Below the pieces are notes generated by a model that was not told the origin of the DNA, did no database searches, and saw only the letters and a list, made by a program, of their open reading frames with translations. Shown here one piece after another: positions 25,895 through 34,299 of a DNA stretch of 64,000 nt. Position numbers and translations under genes: made by a program. Numbering within the stretch: position 1 is the first letter of the stretch; every line of letters begins with the position of its first letter. Source of the DNA: Flavimaribacter sp024343425 (lineage in GTDB: Bacteria; Pseudomonadota; Alphaproteobacteria; Rhizobiales; Rhizobiaceae); assembly GCA_965227645.1 (NCBI GenBank), contig OZ245773.1, positions 682,001-746,000 of the forward strand, written 5' to 3'.

Positions 25895-26503
25895 ATGACC
25901 TGGATCGACACGATCGATTACGAAGACGCCGACGGCAAGCTGAAGATGCTCTACGACCGGGTGAAAGGCCCGGACAACAATGTCGACAACATCATGATGA
26001 TGCACTCGCTGCGCCCCCACACCATGGAGGGCCACATGGCGATCTACAAATACGTTCTGCATCACAGCGCCAACAAGGTGCCGAAATGGTTCCTGGAAAC
26101 CCTTGGTGTATGGGTCAGTTCGCTGAACGACTGTGACTACTGCGTTGAACACCATTTCGCCGGCCTCAAGCGTTTGCTGAAGGACGAGGAGAAGGCCGAC
26201 GCCATCAGGATGGCGATCGAACTGCGCAATGTCGATTCGGCGCCTCTCGAGCCAAAACAAAAGCTTGCAATGGTCTATGCGCGTGAACTGACCCGCGATC
26301 CCGGCGGCATGCGGGAAGACAGTGTGCAGCGGCTGAGGGACGCCGGTTACAGCGACGGCGAGATCCTGGAGATCAACCAGGTGACCGCCTATTTCGCCTA
26401 TGCGAACCGCACGGTCCTCGGTCTCGGCTGTTCGACGAAGGGCGACATTCTCGGGCTGTCTCCGGGCAATTCCGAAGATCCGAACGACTGGAGCCATGGT
26501 TAG
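25895..26503 (+). CDS. AhpD-like / carboxymuconolactone decarboxylase-family protein
   Basis: A 202-residue peroxidase-related protein. The redox motif CxxCxxxH is seen (C80, C83, H87 in LNDCDYCVEHHFAGL), as in AhpD-type alkylhydroperoxidases. The family includes peroxide-reducing proteins and others of unknown reaction. AAGGAAA lies 9 nt before the ATG. It is the fourth gene of the importer operon; the aminotransferase begins three bases after its stop. It may protect against peroxide made by the FAD-linked oxidase two genes downstream (inference). Confidence 0.85.
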   Translation: MTWIDTIDYEDADGKLKMLYDRVKGPDNNVDNIMMMHSLRPHTMEGHMAIYKYVLHHSANKVPKWFLETLGVWVSSLNDCDYCVEHHFAGLKRLLKDEEKADAIRMAIELRNVDSAPLEPKQKLAMVYARELTRDPGGMREDSVQRLRDAGYSDGEILEINQVTAYFAYANRTVLGLGCSTKGDILGLSPGNSEDPNDWSHG

Positions 26504-26506
26504 GCG

Positions 26507-27601
26507 ATGCGTGGATTTCCGATAGAGCGAATCCGCGCAATCACCTTTCCGCCGCCGCCTTCGATTGCCGACGTCGCCGGAAGGGCCGACGCCGGCCTTG
26601 TTCGCATGAACCTCAACGAATCCGCCCGCGCTCCGTCGCCAAAGGCCATGGAAGCAGCGTCTCTGGCGCTTCTCGATGCGAACCGCTATCCGGACCATGA
26701 GTGTCGTGTTCTTGCAGCGGCAATCTCGGCGAAGACCGGCGTTCCGGTCGACCGGCTGAGTTTCGGCAACGGCAGCGGCGAGGTTCTTGTCGCGGCCGCC
26801 ATGGTCAGCATCGAGCCGGGAGACGAGGCCGTCATGCCCGCTCCCACATTCCCCACCTGCGGCAAGGGCGTGCAGATCGCCGGCGGCCGGATCGTCAATG
26901 TTCCGCTGAAGCAGGACGGAAGCAACGATATACCGGCCATGCTCGCGGCCGTGACCGAACGCACGCGGCTGTTCTATCTCTGCACGCCCAACAATCCGAC
27001 CGGCGGCATCATCGGTTCCGATGATCTGCGGACGGCCTTCAAGGAAGTGCCGGACAGCTGCATGCTTGTCGTCGACGAAGCCTATTTCGAATTTGCCTCG
27101 GTTGAGGGCGGACCGGATGTTCTTTCGCTTCTGAAAGAACGGACAGGTCCATGGATCGTCACACGCTCGTTTTCAAAGGCCTATTGCATGGCCGGGCTTC
27201 GGGTCGGCTACGCGCTCGCCAGTGACAGGGACATCGCCTACGGCCTGTGGCAGCTTCGGCCGAACTTCAATCTCGGGCGTCCGGCGCTCGCCGCCGCGGC
27301 CGCGGCGATGCAGGATGAGGCCTATCTGCAGGAAACGCTGAGGCTGACGATCGCCGAGCGGCAGCGGCTTTCGGAAGCGCTCCGCCCCATGGGGTTCGAA
27401 GCCTTTCCGAGCTTCGCCAATTTTCTCACCGTCCGCGCCCCGGTGTCCGCGTCTGAACTTGGCCGGGATCTCGAGACGCAGAATATTCTCGTCCAGCCGC
27501 TTGCCTGGCCGGATGCGCAGGGTTCGCTCAGAATTACCGTCGACTCCCCGGAAAGCACGGACCGGCTTGTCGAGGCTCTCGGCAAACTGATAAAGCGCTG
27601 A
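26507..27601 (+). CDS. HisC-like PLP-dependent aminotransferase (class I/II)
   Basis: A 364-residue fold-type I aminotransferase of the histidinol-phosphate aminotransferase group. Seen: the substrate-binding start MNLNESARAPSP, CTPNNPTGG (159-167), VVDEAYFEF (PLP-pyridine aspartate D190) and the PLP lysine K224 in TRSFSKAYCMAGLRVGYA. A true biosynthetic hisC would normally sit elsewhere; here the gene is tightly packed in a catabolic operon (three bases from each neighbour). Broad-specificity relatives convert histidine or aromatic amino acids to keto acids, so a histidine/imidazolepyruvate exchange is plausible. Confidence 0.85.
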   Translation: MRGFPIERIRAITFPPPPSIADVAGRADAGLVRMNLNESARAPSPKAMEAASLALLDANRYPDHECRVLAAAISAKTGVPVDRLSFGNGSGEVLVAAAMVSIEPGDEAVMPAPTFPTCGKGVQIAGGRIVNVPLKQDGSNDIPAMLAAVTERTRLFYLCTPNNPTGGIIGSDDLRTAFKEVPDSCMLVVDEAYFEFASVEGGPDVLSLLKERTGPWIVTRSFSKAYCMAGLRVGYALASDRDIAYGLWQLRPNFNLGRPALAAAAAAMQDEAYLQETLRLTIAERQRLSEALRPMGFEAFPSFANFLTVRAPVSASELGRDLETQNILVQPLAWPDAQGSLRITVDSPESTDRLVEALGKLIKR

Positions 27602-27603
27602 GA

Positions 27604-29007
27604 ATGCCAGAGTCTCTTGAAGAAATATCCGCCATACTTGGCGAACGCGGCGTGGTGACGGACAAGGCCGCCATGGCGCGCCATCTGGACGACATGATCG
27701 GTTCGACGCCTGTGCCGCCGGTCGCAGTCCTTTGCCCGGCCAGCACCGAGGAAACTTCAGCGGCCGTCAAGTGGTGCACCCGGCGCGATTTCGCGATCGT
27801 CCCCCAGGGCGGGCTGACGGGTCTGAGCAGCGGGGCCGTGCCGCTCTCGAACCGCAAATCCGTCATCCTGTCGACGCATCGCTTGAACAGGATCCGTGAC
27901 GTCGATCCGCTCAACAACAGCATGACCGTTGAAGCCGGCGTGGTTCTCGCCGACGCAAAGGCGGCGGCCGAAGACGTGGAGCGCTATCTGCCGCTCAGCC
28001 ATGGCGGCCAGGGCTCCAGCCAGATCGGCGGCAATCTGTCGACCAATTCCGGCGGCAACAATGCGCTGAGATACGGCACGGCGCGCGATCAGGTCATGGG
28101 TCTTGAGGTCGTTTTGCCGGACGGGACAGTCTGGAACGGCCTGAGGAAACTCAGGAAGAACACGGCCGGTTACGATCTCAAACAGCTCTTCATCGGCGGC
28201 GAGGGGACGCTGGGCGTGATCACAGCCGCGGTGCTGAAACTGCGGCCCTTGCCCCGCAATCGCGTGACAGCGTTCGCCGCCGTGCAGTCGCCGGAAGCAG
28301 CCTTGCGCGTATTGCGGCGTTTGGAAGCCACGCTTGGCGAGACAGTCGCCGCCTTCGAACTGATCGGTCGCGCCGCACTTGAACAAGGCTTGAGCGCAGA
28401 GGGCGTCGTATTGCCGCTCGCCGAATTGGCCGACTGGTGTGTTCTGGTCGAGGTGGAAACGCCGGCGCTTTCCTTCGATATTTCCGCCGCGCTCGAGGAA
28501 GGCCTCGCTGCATGCATCGAAAGCGGTGACGTGGCGGATGCGGTCATTGCGCAGTCCGTCGCCCAGCGCCAGGCCATGTGGCGCCTCCGCGAGGCGATCG
28601 CCGTCGTCTTCATCGAGGACAAGCATTCACTGAAGAATGACACGGCCGTGCCGGCCGGAAATGTTCCCGATTATATCGTCAATGCGACAGCCGCTGTGTC
28701 TGCCTATCTGCCCGGTGTCCGGTCTGCGCCCTTTGGCCATGTCGGCGACGGCAACATCCACTTCAATCTCCTGCGCCCCGAGACGATGAGCGGTCCGGAT
28801 TTTCACGACCGCCACGAGACGCTGAAGAAAATCGTCGAGGAAGAAGCGTTGAAACTCGGCGGGACGATCAGCGCCGAGCACGGCATCGGCGCGATCCGTC
28901 GCAAGAGCTTCGACCTCAGCGCCGATCCGGTTGAAAAGGATCTCATGCGCAGGCTGCGCAAGGCGCTCGACGATAACCGGATCTTCAATCCCGACGTGCT
29001 CCTCTGA
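27604..29007 (+). CDS. FAD-linked 2-hydroxyacid oxidase (GlcD/D-lactate dehydrogenase family)
   Basis: A 467-residue flavoprotein of the VAO/PCMH type. It has the FAD-binding block (VPQGGLTGLSSGAVPL, SQIGGNLSTNSGGNNALRYGTARD, GGEGTLGVITAAVLKL) and the C-terminal FAD-oxidase domain with the metal-site histidines in FGHVGDGNIHFN and AEHGIGAIRR. The family oxidises D-2-hydroxyacids such as glycolate, D-lactate or 2-hydroxyglutarate. Next to a HisC-like aminotransferase, imidazole-lactate oxidised to imidazolepyruvate is an attractive substrate (inference only). It closes the operon. Confidence 0.9.
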   Translation: MPESLEEISAILGERGVVTDKAAMARHLDDMIGSTPVPPVAVLCPASTEETSAAVKWCTRRDFAIVPQGGLTGLSSGAVPLSNRKSVILSTHRLNRIRDVDPLNNSMTVEAGVVLADAKAAAEDVERYLPLSHGGQGSSQIGGNLSTNSGGNNALRYGTARDQVMGLEVVLPDGTVWNGLRKLRKNTAGYDLKQLFIGGEGTLGVITAAVLKLRPLPRNRVTAFAAVQSPEAALRVLRRLEATLGETVAAFELIGRAALEQGLSAEGVVLPLAELADWCVLVEVETPALSFDISAALEEGLAACIESGDVADAVIAQSVAQRQAMWRLREAIAVVFIEDKHSLKNDTAVPAGNVPDYIVNATAAVSAYLPGVRSAPFGHVGDGNIHFNLLRPETMSGPDFHDRHETLKKIVEEEALKLGGTISAEHGIGAIRRKSFDLSADPVEKDLMRRLRKALDDNRIFNPDVLL

Positions 29008-29424
29008 GGCGCGTTGAGCGCGGAACACAAGAAGAACATTGTTGCTGCAAAGTTCAGGTTTTTGTGCTATGGTCGAGGTTTCTCATCTGAGGACGCGCCG
29101 TAATCGAAAAGTTGTTTCCCACGCGGCGACTCTTCGAAATTGCAGATTCCCGAAACAAAGCCAGATTTAACGAAACAAAGCCAAAATGCCTGAAACCGGG
29201 ATTTACCGAAACAAAGCCAGAAGGTCGAAAATGTGGATTCCCGAAACGAACCCAAAAGACTGAAACACGAAATCCCGAAACAAACCCAGATGGCGTAAAA
29301 TGCGAATTCCCGAAACAAAGCCAGATTGCCGGGAAGTCAGTGTCGCGAGCCGATATAAATCAAATTATTTAATAAAAACAATAATTTGGCAAAGAAGTAG
29401 GCGAAATCCTGTGGAGCGCCTCTC
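29008..29424. other. AT-rich intergenic island with tandem repeats
   Basis: A 417-bp gap, markedly richer in A/T than its surroundings. It holds the degenerate 35-bp repeat (listed separately), then a very AT-rich stretch (29350-29400) that is a plausible promoter region for the cyclase gene. Two short frames crossing the repeat (minus 29067-29318, plus 29112-29372) encode repetitive peptides but lack convincing ribosome sites, so I do not call them genes. Confidence 0.6.
29151..29345. repeat. Degenerate tandem repeat, period about 35 bp
   Basis: The core CGAAACAAAGCCAGA or a close variant starts at 29151, 29171, 29207, 29242, 29276 and 29311. The last five are spaced 36, 35, 34 and 35 bases. 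The bases between cores are also partly conserved (for example AAAATG and GATTCC or AATTCC before the next core). Period changes of one base break any fixed reading frame. Copies abut without unique spacers, so this is a minisatellite-like array rather than a CRISPR. Confidence 0.75.
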
Positions 29425-30564
29425 ATGGTGAGTGCGGACAACGTCATCGAGTGGCTGGTCACGTCGGGCTCCCGTTGCAGCTCTCCCGCGGAACTGCTTG
29501 CGGGATATTGTGAACGCCTGCGTGAAGCCGAAATTCCGGTTGACCGGTCGACGCTCGGCGCGCCGCTTCTGCATCCGATCGCACAGTCTTCCTATGTCTT
29601 CTGGGACATCGAAACCGGATCGAGCCAGCGCTGGTTCCAGTGGACGGCCGATGCGCTGGAGACGATGCGCGCCAGCCCCATCTATCCGGTCTATACGGAG
29701 GGCAGAAGCAGCCGTTTGCTTCTGGCGAATGAGGAAGACCGCAGCCGGTTTCCGATCGGCGCGGATCTGTGGGAAGAGGGCTACTTCGAATACCTAGCAT
29801 TGGCGCTTTCCTTTTCGGACGGATCCTGGAAAGTGCTGACGCTCGCTACAAAGAACGCCGATGGTTTCAGCGATCAGGACAGGCGGGACATCGATCGAAC
29901 TTTACCGGCCCTGGCGCTGGTTTTCGAAGGGTTCATCGCCCGCAATACGGCGCGCACGCTGATGGAGACCTATGTCGGCAAGCGGGCCGGGCTGCGCGTG
30001 CTCGACGGCGAGATCGCGCGCGGAGACGGCAGCCGAATCGACGCCGTGATCTGGTTCTGTGACTTGCGTAATTTCACGGCGCTTTCCGAGGGGCGCGGCG
30101 AGGAGGAGTTGCTGGCCATCCTCAACGCCTATTTCGAGCTGGTGACCAACGCCGTCGAAAGCAATGGCGGCGAGGTGCTGAAATTCATCGGCGACGCCAT
30201 GCTGGCGATCTTCCCCGTCGACAGAAACCCCGAACACGCGGTCAAGCGGGCGGAAGATGCGGCTTTGGGGGCTCTGGAAACCCATCGCGAGACGGAAGCC
30301 GGCCGTTTCGCCTTTGGCGTGGCTTTGCATCCGGGCGAGGTGTTCTACGGCAATATCGGCGGTGGCGCGCGGCTGGATTTCACCGTCATCGGCGCTGCTG
30401 TCAATACGGCGAGCCGCATCGAAAGCCTGGCGGGCGATCTCGGCGAGCCGCTGCTCGTCTCAAAAGCGATCGTCGAGCGTTCAACGCGCAGCTGGCGGGA
30501 AATCGGCGCCTATGACCTCAAGGGCGTCGCAGATCCCGTGACTGTTTTCGCGCCGGAGGCCTGA
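29425..30564 (+). CDS. Soluble class III adenylate/guanylate cyclase
   Basis: A 379-residue protein with no membrane segment. Residues 1-200 form an uncharacterised N-terminal region (with WDIETGSSQRWFQWTADALE). The catalytic domain (about 205-375) has the first metal aspartate in WFCDLRNFTALSEGRG, the second in LKFIGDAMLAIFP, and the transition-state residues in AAVNTASRIESLAG. It should make cAMP (or cGMP) as a dimer in the cytosol. Start: GGAG lies 8 nt before the ATG. It converges with the LuxR gene, six bases apart. The N-terminal region may be a sensory domain; similar cyclases are abundant in rhizobia. Confidence 0.9.
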   Translation: MVSADNVIEWLVTSGSRCSSPAELLAGYCERLREAEIPVDRSTLGAPLLHPIAQSSYVFWDIETGSSQRWFQWTADALETMRASPIYPVYTEGRSSRLLLANEEDRSRFPIGADLWEEGYFEYLALALSFSDGSWKVLTLATKNADGFSDQDRRDIDRTLPALALVFEGFIARNTARTLMETYVGKRAGLRVLDGEIARGDGSRIDAVIWFCDLRNFTALSEGRGEEELLAILNAYFELVTNAVESNGGEVLKFIGDAMLAIFPVDRNPEHAVKRAEDAALGALETHRETEAGRFAFGVALHPGEVFYGNIGGGARLDFTVIGAAVNTASRIESLAGDLGEPLLVSKAIVERSTRSWREIGAYDLKGVADPVTVFAPEA

Positions 30565-30570
30565 CCCATT

Positions 30571-31305
30571 CTACTGGATCAGCCCGCCGCGCAGAGCGGT
30601 GACCGCGGCGTGATGCTTGTTGAGACTGCCGAGCTTGCGCGTCGCAGACAGCGCATGGTGATTGACCGTGGAGACCGAGAGATTGAGGATTGTCGCGATC
30701 TCCCCCGCCGTCTTGCCTTCGAGCGTCCAGGCAAGGCATTCACGTTCCCTTATGGAAAGTTCCACATCATCGTCCACCCCGGGAAGCGGCAATCTGATCT
30801 GCTCGCGCATCACCCGGTCATGGGTGCCGTAGGCTGCGGCGAAGATGCGGCCGTGCTCGCTGCGCGTTGCGTCGAGCAGGTGGCGCTTGTCCGACGAAAC
30901 CACGTTAAAGACGGATACCTCGCCGTCCGGTCCGTGCATCGGAATGGCCAGACCATAGGAAATGCCGAAACATTTCGCCTCGTCGAAGACAAGCCGCTGC
31001 GGCTTCTTGAAATCCCTCAGGAATCGCCCCTGTCCCCAGTAGAAAGGTTGCATGATGCGCGTCGACAGGTCGGCGACCGGATCGACTTCGAAGTAGCGCA
31101 GGGCGCGGTACCGGCCAAGCCACTCGTCGGGATAGCTTGTCCTGATCGTCTCGTCGATGGGGAACGGCCTGTTGCGCGGCGGACGCAGGATCATGAACGA
31201 GAAATGCTCAAGGTTCATGGCGCCCAGCATGGCTTTCATGCGGGCGCCGACCTGGGCGTCGGCGTCCTCGATCCGGTAGTCGCTGTCAGCAAGCCATGGC
31301 TTCAT
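30571..31305 (-). CDS. Solo LuxR-type regulator with intact AHL-binding pocket
   Basis: A 244-residue quorum-sensing-type regulator: autoinducer domain (about 20-170) and LuxR helix-turn-helix (about 180-244). The invariant pocket residues are present with exactly TraR-like spacing: W62, Y66, D75, P76, W90 and G118 (TraR W57, Y61, D70, P71, W85, G113). The DNA-binding invariants are also present (E187, L191, G197). No luxI-type synthase lies in the window, so it is a solo. Plant-signal solos (PipR/OryR group) usually have changes at the W57/Y61 positions; this one does not, so a true acyl-homoserine lactone is the likelier ligand. It is divergent from the Liv-type importer, with a dyad-symmetric site between them. 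Confidence 0.9.
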   Translation of the reverse strand: MKPWLADSDYRIEDADAQVGARMKAMLGAMNLEHFSFMILRPPRNRPFPIDETIRTSYPDEWLGRYRALRYFEVDPVADLSTRIMQPFYWGQGRFLRDFKKPQRLVFDEAKCFGISYGLAIPMHGPDGEVSVFNVVSSDKRHLLDATRSEHGRIFAAAYGTHDRVMREQIRLPLPGVDDDVELSIRERECLAWTLEGKTAGEIATILNLSVSTVNHHALSATRKLGSLNKHHAAVTALRGGLIQ

Positions 31306-31349
31306 GGTTTCTATCCTTCAGGCCCGCCTCGCTGCTCCGGGATTCGTCT

Positions 31350-31368
31350 CTGTCTATCCGATAGATTG
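31350..31368. promoter_or_regulatory. Candidate lux-box-like operator
   Basis: A 19-bp dyad, CTGTCTATC-C-GATAGATTG, with 7 of 9 paired positions symmetric, lies 45 bases upstream of the LuxR-type gene and 172 bases upstream of the importer's first gene. The size and CTG start resemble lux-type boxes. It is the clearest inverted repeat in the 234-bp divergent region, but no consensus for this regulator is known. Confidence 0.4.
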
Positions 31369-31539
31369 CGTGGTTTCAGCGGCGCAACCCGTCATTCGGT
31401 TTTGGCGAAAGCAATAAGATCAAAAATCTATACCGAGCGGCTGGATTTTGGCAAACCTTTGCAATTGAGCCCCTGCCGAAATCTCTAGTAGCCTGATTGT
31501 CGAATATGAATTTCGATCACCTTTTTCATGGAGATAAAG

Positions 31540-32769
31540 ATGGGCAAGCTCACAAGAGCCCTGGCGATCGCTACGGCGCTGACGACCATTGCAACGACGG
31601 CGGCTTACGCCGATCTCGTCAAGATCGGCGTGCTGGCGCCTTTGACCGGGCCAACCGCCTCTGACGGCGAGGAATTCGTGCGCGGCGTGGAACTCGCGGT
31701 TGAAGAAGTCAACGCCGAAGGCGGCGTCGCCGGACATACCTTCGAGGTCGTTCCGGCGGATGTGGTCGACCACTCGGCCGCCAACGTCACCTCCGCCGTC
31801 GAACGGCTGCTCGCCACCGATGGCGTGGAGATCATCCTCACCGGCTACGCCAGCCTGTCGCTGTTCGAGGTCGAACTGATGGCCGAAGCCGGCATGCCCT
31901 ATCTGCCGGCCGGGCCTTCGCCGCAATTCGCGGCGATCGTCACGCAGGATCCGGAAGAGTATGATTGCTGCTGGTCCTTTACGGCCGACTTCAAGGGGTA
32001 TGAAACCGAAGTCACGCCGATGATCGAAGCTTTGTCGGAGGCGGGGCACTTCCCGATCGAAGACAAGACCGTCGCCATCATCTCTTCCGACAATCCCTAT
32101 TCCAAGACCATTTCAGAAGGCATGAAAGAGGTCTTCACGGAAGCGGGCTGGACGATCACGCTGGATGAACTTGTGCCTTTCGGCCCGGTCAGCGACTGGC
32201 GCCCGATCCTCGCCAAGGTGCGCGAGAATCCGCCGGAAGTCATCATCAACACCGACTATATTCCGGCCAACGCCGCCCTGTTCACCAACCAGTTCCGCGA
32301 AAACCCGACCGACTCGCTGGTGTTCCTCCAATACGCGCCTCTGGTTCCGGAATTCGTGGAACTGACGGGCGACAAGTCCAACGGCATTCTCTACAACGCC
32401 ATCGGCGCCACGCTGAATGTCGACGCGCATCCGCGCGGCCAGGAAGTCTTCAAGAAGTACAAGGACAAGTACGATATCGAGTCCGGCGCCTACGGCACGG
32501 GTCTCTACGAGATGGCGAACATCTATTTCGACGCGCTGAAAAAAGTCGGCGATCCCAAGGATCACGACGCAATCGGCAAGGCGATCGGTGAAACCAGCCG
32601 TCCCGTTTCTGCAGGGTTTCTCGAGTTCGATCCCGAGACGCATGTGGCGAAGTACGGTCTCGACTACATTCCCGTCACCTTCTTCCAGATCCAGGACGGC
32701 AAGGGCGTGATGATCGGCCCGGACAAGTACAAATCCGGGGACTTTGTAAAGCCCGAGTGGATGGAATAG
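31540..32769 (+). CDS. Liv-type ABC transporter substrate-binding protein
   Basis: A 409-residue periplasmic binding protein of the type I fold (leucine/isoleucine/valine-binding family). A signal peptide ends near AAYADLVKIG, followed by the family start KIGVLAPLTGPTASDGEEF and the ligand-site region GYASLSLFEVE. The ATG at 31540 has GGAG 6 nt upstream and is preferred to the ATG at 31528. It leads an operon of two ATPases and two permeases. Liv-family receptors bind amino acids, amides, urea, aromatic acids and other small polar compounds; the ligand here is unknown. A CC pair (residues about 143-144, YDCCWSF) is unusual for a periplasmic protein. Confidence 0.9.
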   Translation: MGKLTRALAIATALTTIATTAAYADLVKIGVLAPLTGPTASDGEEFVRGVELAVEEVNAEGGVAGHTFEVVPADVVDHSAANVTSAVERLLATDGVEIILTGYASLSLFEVELMAEAGMPYLPAGPSPQFAAIVTQDPEEYDCCWSFTADFKGYETEVTPMIEALSEAGHFPIEDKTVAIISSDNPYSKTISEGMKEVFTEAGWTITLDELVPFGPVSDWRPILAKVRENPPEVIINTDYIPANAALFTNQFRENPTDSLVFLQYAPLVPEFVELTGDKSNGILYNAIGATLNVDAHPRGQEVFKKYKDKYDIESGAYGTGLYEMANIYFDALKKVGDPKDHDAIGKAIGETSRPVSAGFLEFDPETHVAKYGLDYIPVTFFQIQDGKGVMIGPDKYKSGDFVKPEWME

Positions 32770-32788
32770 GCGCTTAAGTTACACCCAC

Positions 32789-33517
32789 ATGCCGGCCATT
32801 CTTGAAATTGACGGCCTCACCAAGTCCTTCGGGGCTCTGGTGGCCGTCAACCGGGTTTCCTTCACAGTCGAAAAGGGCGAGATCCTTGGCATCGCCGGGC
32901 CGAACGGCTCCGGCAAGTCGACGCTGTTCAATTTGATCAGCAGGATCCCTTTCGGCTCCGACAGCGGACGCGTCGTCTTCGAGGGGCGACGGATCGAACG
33001 CGCGAGCGACAATCAGATTGCGCGCAGCGGCGTGATCAGGACCTTTCAGCGCGAAGCGGTGTTTGCCTCTTTGTCCTGTATCGACAACATCCTGGTCGCC
33101 GTCGAACAGACGCTCGGCGTGCGCGGAAAGGAAGCAGAGAGATTGGCCGACGAAGCCTCCGATCTGGTCGGCTTTCCGCGGAACTTCCATAACATGCCCG
33201 CTGTCACCATGCCGGTCTTCTACCAGAAGCAACTCATGCTCGCGACAGCCGTCGCCCAGAAGCCGAAACTGCTGCTGCTCGACGAACCGGCCTCGTCGCT
33301 GGTCGACAACGAGGTCGAATGGGTGCGCGACACGATCCTCAAGCTCAATGAAACAGGAATCACCATTCTGCTTATCGAACATGTCCTGCCATTGCTGATG
33401 GCCGTCTCCCGTCGCCTGCTGGTGATGGAGCAGGGCAGCGTGATTGCGCTCGGCGATCCGGCCGAGGTCACGCGCGAGAAGCAGGTCATCGAAGCCTATC
33501 TGGGGCAACCGGTGTGA
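32789..33517 (+). CDS. Liv-type ABC ATPase (LivG-like) with degenerate signature motif
   Basis: A 242-residue ATP-binding subunit. Walker A (GPNGSGKST, 37-45), Walker B (LLLLDEP, 161-167) and the switch histidine (H198 in LLIEHVLPLL) are intact, and the LivG N-terminal pattern LTKSFGALVAVNRVSF is clear. The signature helix, normally LSYGQQ in LivG, reads VTMPVFYQKQ (about 139-148), with no Ser-Gly-Gly core. One of the two composite ATP sites may therefore be catalytically weak, as in asymmetric ABC transporters. Its neighbour carries a normal LSGGE signature. The four-base overlap with the next gene indicates coupling. Confidence 0.88.
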   Translation: MPAILEIDGLTKSFGALVAVNRVSFTVEKGEILGIAGPNGSGKSTLFNLISRIPFGSDSGRVVFEGRRIERASDNQIARSGVIRTFQREAVFASLSCIDNILVAVEQTLGVRGKEAERLADEASDLVGFPRNFHNMPAVTMPVFYQKQLMLATAVAQKPKLLLLDEPASSLVDNEVEWVRDTILKLNETGITILLIEHVLPLLMAVSRRLLVMEQGSVIALGDPAEVTREKQVIEAYLGQPV

Positions 33518-34299
33518 GCGAGGCCCTTCTCGAAGTGCGCGACCTGAGCGGCGGCTATCCGCCCGTCTCGGTCTTTCGCGGCGTCAGCATGTCGGTGGGC
33601 GAAGAAGAATCCGTCGGTCTTTTCGGGCCCAACGGTCACGGCAAGACGACGCTTTTGAAAACCGTCGCCGGCCTGATCGATCCGTGGGAAGGCGATGTCC
33701 TCTTTCAGGGGCGGCGTCTCAACGCGGAAGGCAAGATGCGGCCGCGCATCTCCCGCAACTTCAATTACGATCTGTTCCAGAAACGCCGTATCCGGGCGGC
33801 GACGGTTGTCGAGGCCGGCGTCATCTACGTCATGCAGGGCAATCTCCTGTTTCCGGAGATGACCGTGGAGGAGGTTCTGGGCGTTGCCCCGCTGGCGGCG
33901 AAGGGGCGGAGCGGCGTACGCGAAATGCGCGAGCGCGTCCATCATCTGTTTCCGCGCCTGCAGGAGCGCCGTTACTCGAAAATCCGCTATCTCTCGGGCG
34001 GCGAGCGGCAAATGGTGTCGATCGCCGTCGGACTGCTGGCGCTTCCGAAACTCCTGATCCTCGACGAGCCGACGCTGGGTCTGTCGCCGAAGTTGCGCCT
34101 TGAACTCATGCAGGCCGTCCGGCAGATCCGCGAAAGCAGGGTGCCCCTGATCATCGTCGACCAGAATATCGAATTCCTCTCCGGCCTGGTGGACCGTCTG
34201 CTGCTCTTCGATCATGGCGCGATCACCCGCGAGATCGACGCCGCCTCGATGCCATCGCATGACGAAGCCATGGCCATGATGTTCGGAGAAAGCCATTGA
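33514..34299 (+). CDS. Liv-type ABC ATPase (LivF-like)
   Basis: A 261-residue second ATPase of the importer. Walker A is GPNGHGKTT, the Q-loop is in VMQGNLLFPEMTVEE, the signature is YLSGGERQMVSIAVG and Walker B is LLILDEPTLGLSP. It is about 25 residues longer than a usual LivF because of an insert between Walker A and the Q-loop (region QGRRLNAEGKMRPRISRNFN and onward). The start is a GTG at 33514 overlapping the previous stop. It overlaps the LivH gene by four bases. Confidence 0.88.
   Translation: MSEALLEVRDLSGGYPPVSVFRGVSMSVGEEESVGLFGPNGHGKTTLLKTVAGLIDPWEGDVLFQGRRLNAEGKMRPRISRNFNYDLFQKRRIRAATVVEAGVIYVMQGNLLFPEMTVEEVLGVAPLAAKGRSGVREMRERVHHLFPRLQERRYSKIRYLSGGERQMVSIAVGLLALPKLLILDEPTLGLSPKLRLELMQAVRQIRESRVPLIIVDQNIEFLSGLVDRLLLFDHGAITREIDAASMPSHDEAMAMMFGESH

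Noticed and set aside
29151..29345. Possible CRISPR array
   Set aside because: Repeats are degenerate, the spaces between cores are also partly conserved, no unique spacers exist and no cas gene is near.
29067..29372. Repetitive peptides encoded across the 35-bp repeat on both strands
   Set aside because: The period is not a multiple of three, so frames drift, and neither start has a ribosome site; kept only as a repeat finding.
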